Source: Pelagibius sp036570545 (lineage in GTDB: Bacteria > Pseudomonadota > Alphaproteobacteria > Kiloniellales > Kiloniellaceae). Taken from it: a stretch of 7,332 nucleotides of DNA. Below the pieces are notes generated by a model that was not told where the DNA came from, made no database searches, and saw only the letters and a list, made by a program, of their open reading frames with translations. The stretch covers positions 1-7,332 of the forward strand of contig DATCXZ010000041.1 in NCBI GenBank assembly GCA_036570545.1, in the 5' to 3' direction. The translations under genes were made by a program, and so were the position numbers. Positions 1-4,769 of the stretch are shown piece after piece (the stretch's first letter is position 1; every line of letters starts with the position of its first letter).

Positions 1-184
1 CGCCGCCGCCGCTGCCCGCCGCGGGGCACGCCGCCTGCTGCTGGAGGTTGCCGAGCCGAACGCCGGCGCACGCGCCTTCTACCGGGGTGAAGGTTTCGAC
101 GAAATCGGCAGGCGTAGGAATTATTACCGCATGCCGGGCGGCGCTCCCGCCGATGCCGTGATCTGCGCCCGCAGCATCCCTTGA
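1..184 (+). CDS. rimI: GNAT N-acetyltransferase, 3' end (probable ribosomal protein S18 alanine N-acetyltransferase RimI)
   Basis: Partial gene entering from the left edge; the reading frame starts at base 2, and 60 codons precede the TGA at 182-184. What is visible is the C-terminal part of a GNAT fold: a strand reading LLLEVAEPN, then NAGARAFYRGEGF, the classic N-x-x-A-x-x-F/Y-Y-x-x-x-G-F element of acetyl-CoA-dependent acetyltransferases, then RRRNYYRMPGG. The E-V-x-x-x-N...FY..GF...R..YY pattern is typical of RimI, which acetylates the N-terminal alanine of ribosomal protein S18. In alphaproteobacteria rimI often sits next to tsaB and just upstream of a mucR or fur gene, which agrees with this context. 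The acetyl-CoA P-loop lies outside the window, so another GNAT enzyme cannot be excluded. The last ten residues or so (ADAVICARSIP) are unremarkable. Confidence 0.75.
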   Translation, partial: AAAAARRGARRLLLEVAEPNAGARAFYRGEGFDEIGRRRNYYRMPGGAPADAVICARSIP

Positions 185-250
185 CTGACGTCGTCGCGAC
201 TCGGCCCCGACCCGGCCTCAAGTCTCGGCGTTTCGCATCTGCGATCGGAC

Positions 251-356
251 GAAAACTGGCGTTTTAGTTTAGTTGAAAAGGACTGACTAAGACTCTAGTA
301 CAGTACTCGATGACATTTTCCGCTTTTCTGGCGTTTTTTTTTTCTATGCAATAATG
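251..356. promoter_or_regulatory. AT-rich upstream region of mucR with T-tracts and repeats (candidate MucR/Ros operator)
   Basis: In an otherwise very GC-rich window, this block is conspicuously rich in A and T. It holds a run of ten T at 334-343, shorter T runs at 262-265, 316-319 and 324-327, and the 10-mer CTGGCGTTTT twice in direct orientation (256-265 and 328-337, 72 bp apart). A dyad AGTAC-A-GTACT lies at 297-307. Ros/MucR proteins are known to bind AT-rich, T-rich sites rather than a strict consensus and to repress their own genes. The block sits just upstream of a mucR gene and its candidate promoter, so an autoregulatory operator is a reasonable inference. No binding site is proven by sequence alone. 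Bases 185-250, just upstream, are GC-rich; I see no convincing terminator for rimI in them. Confidence 0.45.
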
Positions 357-385
357 TTGATTCCTGCCCGTAGAGTTTTTATATA
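357..385 (+). promoter_or_regulatory. Candidate sigma70-type promoter of mucR
   Basis: A -35-like TTGATT at 357-362 and a -10-like TATATA at 380-385 are separated by exactly 17 bp. Each matches its consensus at four of six positions, including the TTGA and TATA cores. Transcription would start near 391-393, giving a short leader of about 27 nt that contains the ribosome binding site GGAGGAG (400-406). The T10 tract at 334-343 falls where an UP element or an upstream repressor site would lie. A weaker TTGAAA (273-278) with a poor -10 near 296 is a less convincing alternative. Confidence 0.5.
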
Positions 386-418
386 GGCGAAAGCGATTTG
401 GAGGAGTTCAAAAGATCG

Positions 419-832
419 ATGCCCGATCAAGCGAAGCAAAGCGAATTGCTTTCTTTGACGACGAACATCGTCGCAGCGCACGTGTCCAATAATTCAGTCG
501 CGGCTACCGAGCTGCCGATGATTATACGCGACGTTTACGACACCCTGTCGAACGTGGGCAGCCCGCGCGCCAGCGAGCCGGAGCGGCCGTCCCCGGCGGT
601 GCCGATCAAGAAGTCGGTCACGCCGGAATTCATCATCTGCCTGGAAGACGGCAAGAAGCTGAAGATGCTGAAGCGTCACCTCAAGACGGCCTACGACATG
701 TCGCCTGAGGACTACCGCGAGCGCTGGGGCTTGCCGGCCGACTATCCGATGGTGGCGCCCAACTATGCCCGCCAGCGCAGCAAGCTGGCCAAGCAGATCG
801 GCCTGGGAACCCGCGCCCGGCGCAAGGGCTAG
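419..832 (+). CDS. mucR: MucR/Ros family transcriptional regulator
   Basis: This 137-residue protein has the normal length of the Ros/MucR family: small DNA-binding regulators of exopolysaccharide, motility, cell cycle and host-interaction genes, considered H-NS-like because they oligomerise and bind AT-rich DNA. The N-terminal oligomerisation part (about 8-45) carries the family-typical ELLSLTTNIVAAHVSNN and ELPMIIRDVYDTL. A variable P/S-rich linker spans 46-65. The zinc-finger-like DNA-binding domain is at about 70-130, with FIICLEDGKKLKMLKRHL, DYRERWGLPADYPMVAPNYA and RSKLAKQIGLG. Cys74 and His87 are present, but the position of the second Cys is Asp77 and the usual His positions 91/92 are Ala and Tyr. 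I chose the ATG at 419 because GGAGGAG lies 12 nt upstream and homologues begin here; a TTG at 398 would put that site inside the gene. The gene has its own terminator and is probably monocistronic and autoregulated. Confidence 0.93.
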   Translation: MPDQAKQSELLSLTTNIVAAHVSNNSVAATELPMIIRDVYDTLSNVGSPRASEPERPSPAVPIKKSVTPEFIICLEDGKKLKMLKRHLKTAYDMSPEDYRERWGLPADYPMVAPNYARQRSKLAKQIGLGTRARRKG

Positions 833-876
833 GCACGGCTGCCGCAGCCGGAAGGTCCGGCGCGGCTGGGGAAGCG

Positions 877-908
877 GCGTCGCCGTCATTAGGCGGGCGG
901 CGCTTTTT
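877..908 (+). terminator. Rho-independent terminator after mucR
   Basis: The arms GCGTCGCC (877-884) and GGCGGCGC (896-903) form an 8-bp stem with one T-G wobble and an 11-nt loop, followed directly by TTTTT at 904-908. It lies 44 nt after the mucR stop codon and before fur, so it would separate the two transcription units. The T-run is short and the loop fairly large, so termination may be incomplete. Confidence 0.55.
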
Positions 909-918
909 CCGTTATAGT
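889..918 (+). promoter_or_regulatory. Weak candidate promoter for the fur operon
   Basis: TATAGT at 913-918 is one mismatch from the -10 consensus and stands out in a GC-rich stretch. The best -35 at an 18-bp spacing is the poor TTAGGC (889-894), inside the mucR terminator hairpin. fur must be transcribed from somewhere in 833-1022 if the terminator works, and this is the best -10-like hexamer I see there. No Fur- or Mur-box-like AT-rich palindrome is visible in that interval. Confidence 0.28.
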
Positions 919-1022
919 GGCGTCATCGGCCCTGCGCCGGGCGTCGGGGAAGTCCGTTGGCGGCGGTCCTCCCCGGGGGCATCGGGGCTGGCGGTAGGGT
1001 TAGAGACAGGACTTGCTGCACC

Positions 1023-1469
1023 ATGTCGGATCGCCTTGAGAAGCTGTGTATCGAAAAGGGTTTGAAAATGACCGAGCAGCGCCGCGTCATCGCGCGGGTG
1101 CTCGCGGAATCGCACGACCATCCGGACGTCGAGCTCGTCTATCAGCGTGCCGTCGAGCGCGATCCCCGGATCTCCATTGCCACCGTGTACCGCACGGTGA
1201 AGCTCTTCGAGGAGGCGAGCATCCTGGAGCGGCACGACTTCGGCGATGGCCGGGCGCGCTATGAGGAGCGGCCGGAAGAGCATCACGACCACCTCATCGA
1301 CGTGAAGACGGGCGAGGTGGTGGAATTCTCCAACGAGGAGATCGAGCGGCTGCAGGCTGAAGTCGCCCGCACCCTGGGCTATCGCCTCGTCGACCATCGC
1401 CTCGAACTCTTCGGCGTCCGCCTCGACGGCAAGCGCAAGGACCGAGGCGAGCCGGAAGGGAACGCCTGA
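1023..1469 (+). CDS. fur: Ferric/manganese uptake regulator Fur (alphaproteobacterial Mur-like type)
   Basis: This 148-residue protein is a normal-length Fur: a metal-dependent dimeric repressor that senses Fe(II), or Mn(II) in many alphaproteobacteria, where the protein is called Mur. The winged-helix DNA-binding domain is at about 1-83, with GLKMTEQRRVIARVL, DHPDVELVYQRA and the recognition helix SIATVYRTVKLFEE. The dimerisation/metal domain follows (84-135), with HHDHLIDVKTGEVVEF and YRLVDHRLELFGV. Family metal-site positions are intact: His33, Glu81, His90 and Glu101 for one site, and His87, Asp89, Glu108 and His125 for the other. The CxxC after HHDHLI seen in E. coli Fur is replaced by Asp93 and Thr96, as expected for alphaproteobacterial Fur/Mur. 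The start at ATG 1023 gives the usual N-terminus MSDRLEKLCIEKG. The ribosome binding site is weak (AGGA, 1008-1011), and an in-frame upstream extension from 957 is GC-rich, non-conserved sequence. Metal specificity cannot be settled from sequence. Confidence 0.93.
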   Translation: MSDRLEKLCIEKGLKMTEQRRVIARVLAESHDHPDVELVYQRAVERDPRISIATVYRTVKLFEEASILERHDFGDGRARYEERPEEHHDHLIDVKTGEVVEFSNEEIERLQAEVARTLGYRLVDHRLELFGVRLDGKRKDRGEPEGNA

Positions 1470-1470
1470 G

Positions 1471-1486
1471 GCCGGCTGCGGCCGGC
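1471..1486 (+). other. GC hairpin between fur and olsB
   Basis: GCCGGC (1471-1476), loop TGCG, GCCGGC (1481-1486) gives a six-base-pair all-GC stem directly after the fur stop codon and about 10 nt before the olsB ribosome binding site. It also reads as a 10-bp direct repeat of GCCGGCTGC. There is no T-run, so it is not an ordinary terminator. It might act as an mRNA stability or partial-attenuation element, or have no role. Confidence 0.35.
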
Positions 1487-1505
1487 TGCTCGGGAAGGGA
1501 GCAGG

Positions 1506-2363
1506 ATGAGTCTCGCAGAAGCCAAATCGGATCGTCCGGTCGACGTCGCCGGCGCCAATCTGCGCATCCGGCTGGCTGAAGACGCTGGCGAGATCCGGGC
1601 CGCCCAGGCGCTGCGCTACCGGGTGTTCTACGAGTCCATGGCGGCCAGGCCGACGCCGGAGATGGCCGCAGCGCGCCGCGACTTCGACTCCTTCGACGAT
1701 TTTTGCGACCACCTGCTGGTGTTCGACGAGGAGCGCGGCAGCGGCCCCGACGCGGTGGTCGGCACTTACCGCGTGATGCGACGCGAAGGGGCCGCCCGGC
1801 GCGGCCAGTTCTACACCAGCGACGAATACCAGATCGACTGCCTGACGGCCTATCCCGGAGAGATCCTGGAGCTGGGCCGGTCCTGCGTCGATCCGACCTA
1901 CCGCAGCGGCGCCACCATGCAGCTCCTGTGGCGCGGCATTGCCGAGTACGTCTTCTATCACGACATCTCCATCATGTTCGGCTGCGCCAGCCTGCCGGGC
2001 ACGGACCCTGAGCAGCTCCGCATGCCGCTGGCCTATCTCCGCCACCACCACCTGGCGCCGCGGGCGCTGCGGGCGCGGGCCGTGCCGGAGCGCTATGTCT
2101 CGATGGATCTGCTGCCGCCGGACGAGGTGCAGGTTTCCGAGGCGCGCCAGGCCCTGCCGCCGCTCATCAAGGGCTACCTGCGCCTCGGCGGCTTCGTCGG
2201 CGACGGCGCCGTGGTGGACCCGGAGTTCGGCACCACCGACGTCTGCGTGGTGGTGAAGACCGACCTGGTGACCAAGCGCTACCTGCGCCACTACAAGCGC
2301 GACGAGCAGAGTGACGGCGATCGCGACGGCGTCGCCGGCCACGGACCCGGTGGAGGGGCATGA
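1506..2363 (+). CDS. olsB: OlsB-like GNAT N-acyltransferase (L-ornithine N-alpha-acyltransferase / hemolysin-like family)
   Basis: This 285-residue protein belongs to the acyl-ACP-using GNAT family (old label: putative hemolysin). Its best-characterised member, OlsB, transfers a 3-hydroxyacyl chain from ACP to the alpha-amino group of ornithine to make lyso-ornithine lipid at the cytoplasmic membrane. Visible family blocks are AAQALRYRVFYESM (32-45), DFDSFDDFCDHLLV (59-72), VVGTYRVM (84-91), LELGRSCVDPTYRSG (121-135) and LRLGGFVGDGAVVDPEFGTT (225-244), the last being the conserved GNAT-like acyl site region. The C-terminal 20 residues (DEQSDGDRDGV...GPGGGA) are low-complexity and probably disordered. 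The ATG at 1506 follows AAGGGAG (1495-1501) closely. The stop overlaps the start of the plsC-type gene (ATGA), matching the known olsB-olsA pairing and implying translational coupling. The acceptor amino acid is inferred: some relatives acylate other amines or amino acids. Confidence 0.82.
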   Translation: MSLAEAKSDRPVDVAGANLRIRLAEDAGEIRAAQALRYRVFYESMAARPTPEMAAARRDFDSFDDFCDHLLVFDEERGSGPDAVVGTYRVMRREGAARRGQFYTSDEYQIDCLTAYPGEILELGRSCVDPTYRSGATMQLLWRGIAEYVFYHDISIMFGCASLPGTDPEQLRMPLAYLRHHHLAPRALRARAVPERYVSMDLLPPDEVQVSEARQALPPLIKGYLRLGGFVGDGAVVDPEFGTTDVCVVVKTDLVTKRYLRHYKRDEQSDGDRDGVAGHGPGGGA

Positions 2364-3196
2364 CGGCACCCAACTTCGGCTCGCCGACCACTGCCCTCTG
2401 TCGCCTCCTGGCCTATGCTGGCCTCACCCTCGCCCTCATGCCGGTCCAGCTCCTGGCGGTCGCTTGGCGCTGGCCGCTGCGCCAGCGCCTGCCCCACTGG
2501 TATCACCAGCGGACCTGCCGGCTGCTCGGCATCCAGGTCGAGCGCCGCGGCGAGCCGTCGCGCCGCCACCCGACGCTCTACGTCGCCAACCACGTTTCCT
2601 ACCTGGACATCGAGGTGCTCGGTGCGCTCCTCGCGGTTTCCTTCGTTGCCAAGGCGGAGGTCGCGACCTGGCCCTTCTTCGCCTGGCTCGCCCGCCTGCA
2701 GGAGACCGTCTTCGTCGAGCGTCGCGGCCGTCATGCCGCGCGGCACCGCGACGAGATGACCCGTCGGCTGGAGGCAGGCGATGACCTTGTCCTGTTTCCC
2801 GAGGGGACCTCGGGCGACGGCAACCGCGTCCTCGCCTTCAAGAGCGCCCTCTTCTCGGTGGCCGAGCGACGCCCCCAGGGCGAGCCCCTGACGGTGCAGC
2901 CGGTCTCCATCGCCTATACGAGACTCGACGGCCTGCCCTTGGGTCGCTATCTAAGGCCCTTCTTCGCCTGGTACGGGGATATGGAACTCGGGCCCCACCT
3001 GTGGCACGCCATAGGCCTCGGCCGCGTGACCGTGATGGTGGAATTCCACGAGCCGGTGACCTTGGATCAGTTCGGCTCGCGCAAGGCCCTCAGCGACCAC
3101 TGCCATGACGTGGTTTCGCGCGGCGTGGCGGCGGCTCTGTCGGGGCGGGCGCAATCCGTGCCGGCGCCGCCGGCGCCTGTGGCAAGCGTCGCCTGA
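2360..3196 (+). CDS. olsA: PlsC/OlsA-like 1-acyl-sn-glycerol-3-phosphate (or lyso-ornithine lipid) O-acyltransferase
   Basis: This 278-residue membrane-associated acyltransferase has the LPLAT/PlsC fold. A hydrophobic N-terminal segment (about 13-38) probably anchors it in the inner membrane. Catalytic blocks follow in order: NHVSYLD (77-83), with the His78-x4-Asp83 dyad; FVERRGR (118-124); FPEGTSGDG (146-154); and the late block VQPVSIAYT (179-187). The alanine/proline-rich tail (about 263-278) looks disordered. PlsC makes phosphatidic acid, whereas OlsA acylates the 3-hydroxyl of lyso-ornithine lipid; some alphaproteobacterial enzymes do both. The 4-nt ATGA overlap with the upstream olsB-like gene favours OlsA-type work, but sequence alone cannot exclude a general PlsC role. 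The Shine-Dalgarno GGAGGG (2352-2357) lies unusually close to the ATG, which fits coupled re-initiation after olsB. Confidence 0.8.
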   Translation: MTAPNFGSPTTALCRLLAYAGLTLALMPVQLLAVAWRWPLRQRLPHWYHQRTCRLLGIQVERRGEPSRRHPTLYVANHVSYLDIEVLGALLAVSFVAKAEVATWPFFAWLARLQETVFVERRGRHAARHRDEMTRRLEAGDDLVLFPEGTSGDGNRVLAFKSALFSVAERRPQGEPLTVQPVSIAYTRLDGLPLGRYLRPFFAWYGDMELGPHLWHAIGLGRVTVMVEFHEPVTLDQFGSRKALSDHCHDVVSRGVAAALSGRAQSVPAPPAPVASVA

Positions 3197-3228
3197 GACC
3201 GGCGATGGCGGGCGTGGCGCGAAACGGG

Positions 3229-3270
3229 CAGGTGGCAGGACACAGGCGGCAGGGCGCAAGCAGCAGGATA
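3229..3270 (+). repeat. Degenerate 7-bp tandem repeat (CAGGNNN)x6 upstream of miaB
   Basis: Six consecutive heptads read CAGGTGG, CAGGACA, CAGGCGG, CAGGGCG, CAAGCAG and CAGGATA. Five of the six start with CAGG, and the fifth has CAAG. The array lies in the 106-nt gap between the plsC-type gene and miaB, the longest gap in the cluster, and ends 32 nt before the miaB start. The third positions of each heptad vary, so this looks like an old decayed repeat or a purine-rich low-complexity tract with 7-bp phase. No function is evident. The rest of the gap contains no terminator or clear promoter. Confidence 0.5.
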
Positions 3271-3302
3271 GGGAGCGGCGGAGCCGCGGCAGGATTGAAG
3301 TG

Positions 3303-4769
3303 GTGAGCGAGAAGATCAAGAAGCGGCTGTTCATCAAGACCTACGGGTGCCAGATGAACGTGTACGATTCCGCCCGCATGGCCGACGTGCTGGCGCCGCT
3401 CGGCTATGAGGCGGTGGACAGTCCGCGCGGCGCCGACATGGTGATCCTCAACACCTGCCACATCCGTGAGAAGGCCTCGGAGAAGGTGTTCTCGGAGCTC
3501 GGCCGGCTGCGCGCCTTCAAGGAGGAGCGGGCCGACGAAGGCGCCGGCATGCTGCTGGCGGTGGCCGGCTGCGTCGCCCAGGCCGAGGGCGACGAAATCC
3601 TGCGCCGCGCCCCCCAGGTCGACATCGTGTTCGGACCGCAGACTTATCACCGCCTTCCGGAACTGGTGGCGCGCGCGGCGCGCGCCGGCGCCAAACGCGA
3701 GGGGGGCGGACGTGGTGTGCTGGACATCGACTTTCCGGCAGAATCGAAGTTCGACCACTTGCCGGAGGAGGCCGCCGAGCCCGGCCCGGCGGCCTTCGTT
3801 TCGGTGCAGGAGGGCTGCGACAAGTTCTGCAGCTTCTGCGTGGTGCCCTATACCCGCGGGGCGGAATATTCTCGCCCGGCGGCAGCGGTGTTGGCCGAGG
3901 CGCGCCGCCTGGCGGCGGCCGGCGTGCAGGAGATCACCCTGCTGGGGCAGAACGTGAACGCCTACCACGGCGAAGCACCGGGGAGCGTCGGGGGCAGCAG
4001 CGTCGGGGGCAGCAGCGTCTGGGGCCTCGGCCGATTGATCCGCGCGCTGGCGGAGATCGACGGCATCGCCCGCCTGCGCTACACGACCTCGCATCCGCTC
4101 GATATGGACGACGACCTCATCGCCGCGCATCGCGAGGTCGAGGTGCTGATGCCTTATCTGCACCTGCCGGTGCAGTCCGGCTCCGACCGCATCCTCGCGG
4201 CAATGAACCGGCGCCACAGCGCAGCCGACTACCTGCGCATCGTCGAGCGCCTGCGCGCGGCGCGGCCGGACCTGGCGCTGTCCTCCGACTTCATCGTCGG
4301 CTTTCCGGGCGAGAGCGACGCCGACTTCGCCGAGACGCTGAGGCTGGTGAACGCGGTCGGCTATGCGCAGGCCTACTCCTTCAAGTACAGCTCGCGGCCG
4401 GGAACCCCGGCGGCGCTCGAGGATCGCCAGCTTCCGGAGGCGGTGAAGGCAGAGCGGCTCGCCGGGCTGCAGCAGCTCCTCGCCGCGCAGTCCCAGGCCT
4501 TCAACACAGGCTGCATCGGCCGCACCCTGCCGGTCCTGCTCGAGCGCTCGGGCCGCAAGCCCGGGCAGATGATCGGCCGCAGTCCGTACATGCAGTCGGT
4601 GCACGTCCCAGTCCCGGAAGGTTCGCCGGCGCGCCTTGCCGACCGCCTGGTCGATGTGCGGATCGAGGCCGCGCATCCCAACAGTCTCACCGGCAGCCTC
4701 GCCATCGCTCCGCAAACGGCCGCCCAAGCCAATTCAGAGGTGGGCCTTCCTGCAAGGATCACAGCTTGA
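3303..4769 (+). CDS. miaB: tRNA-2-methylthio-N6-isopentenyladenosine(37) synthase MiaB
   Basis: This 488-residue radical-SAM methylthiotransferase converts i6A37 to ms2i6A37 in tRNAs reading UNN codons. The N-terminal UPF0004 domain (about 8-135) has FIKTYGCQMNVYDS and three auxiliary-cluster cysteines: Cys16, Cys52 (ILNTCHIREKA) and Cys90 (VAGCVAQAEG). The radical-SAM core carries QEGCDKFCSFCVVPYTRG with the CxxxCxxC triad Cys172, Cys176 and Cys179, then TLLGQNVNAY, HLPVQSGSD, MNRRH and DFIVGFPGE. A C-terminal TRAM domain (about 405-468) binds tRNA. The start is GTG 3303, with AGGA (3291-3294) 8 nt upstream; GTG 3300 is the alternative, and an in-frame ATG at 3105 would lie deep inside the upstream gene. 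Oddities are a GGSSV repeat insertion at about 227-239, encoded by a 15-bp minisatellite, and a 20-residue non-conserved tail that overlaps the phoH start. Confidence 0.95.
   Translation: MSEKIKKRLFIKTYGCQMNVYDSARMADVLAPLGYEAVDSPRGADMVILNTCHIREKASEKVFSELGRLRAFKEERADEGAGMLLAVAGCVAQAEGDEILRRAPQVDIVFGPQTYHRLPELVARAARAGAKREGGGRGVLDIDFPAESKFDHLPEEAAEPGPAAFVSVQEGCDKFCSFCVVPYTRGAEYSRPAAAVLAEARRLAAAGVQEITLLGQNVNAYHGEAPGSVGGSSVGGSSVWGLGRLIRALAEIDGIARLRYTTSHPLDMDDDLIAAHREVEVLMPYLHLPVQSGSDRILAAMNRRHSAADYLRIVERLRAARPDLALSSDFIVGFPGESDADFAETLRLVNAVGYAQAYSFKYSSRPGTPAALEDRQLPEAVKAERLAGLQQLLAAQSQAFNTGCIGRTLPVLLERSGRKPGQMIGRSPYMQSVHVPVPEGSPARLADRLVDVRIEAAHPNSLTGSLAIAPQTAAQANSEVGLPARITA
3984..4025 (+). repeat. 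In-frame 15-bp minisatellite inside miaB
   Basis: AGCGTCGGGGGCAGC occurs at 3984-3998 and again, identically, at 3999-4013. A third partial copy starts at 4014, with G to T at the seventh base, and decays after about 12 bp. The unit is a multiple of three, so it inserts Ser-Val-Gly-Gly-Ser units into MiaB without a frameshift. It falls in the loop after the NVNAY motif, where family members tolerate length variation. Confidence 0.85.

Noticed and set aside
192..230. Possible hairpin after rimI (GACT..GGCC / GGCC..AGTC)
   Set aside because: The stem is interrupted by an unequal internal loop and is not followed by a T-run, so it does not support a terminator call.
957..1022. In-frame N-terminal extension of fur
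   Set aside because: The 22 extra residues are Gly/Ala/Arg-rich and unlike any Fur N-terminus, whereas ATG 1023 gives the standard one.
912..2369. Long open frame on the minus strand opposite fur and olsB (485 codons)
   Set aside because: The fur and olsB-like proteins on the plus strand have clear family motifs across the same bases. The antisense product is rich in Ala, Arg, Val, His and Gln without a recognisable domain, as expected for the antisense of GC-rich codons.
3275..3290. Small dyad CGGC-GGA-GCCG near the miaB start
   Set aside because: Only four base pairs with a three-base loop; expected often by chance at this GC content.
3105..3302. In-frame N-terminal extension of miaB from ATG 3105
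   Set aside because: It would overlap the plsC-type gene by 92 nt and translate the heptad-repeat gap into a basic Arg/Gly-rich stretch absent from MiaB proteins; GTG 3303 has a well-spaced ribosome binding site.
3090..4727. Long open frame on the minus strand opposite miaB (545 codons)
   Set aside because: It mirrors a confident miaB gene, has no recognisable motif, and its composition (Arg, Ala, His, Gln, Val) is that of a GC-rich shadow frame.
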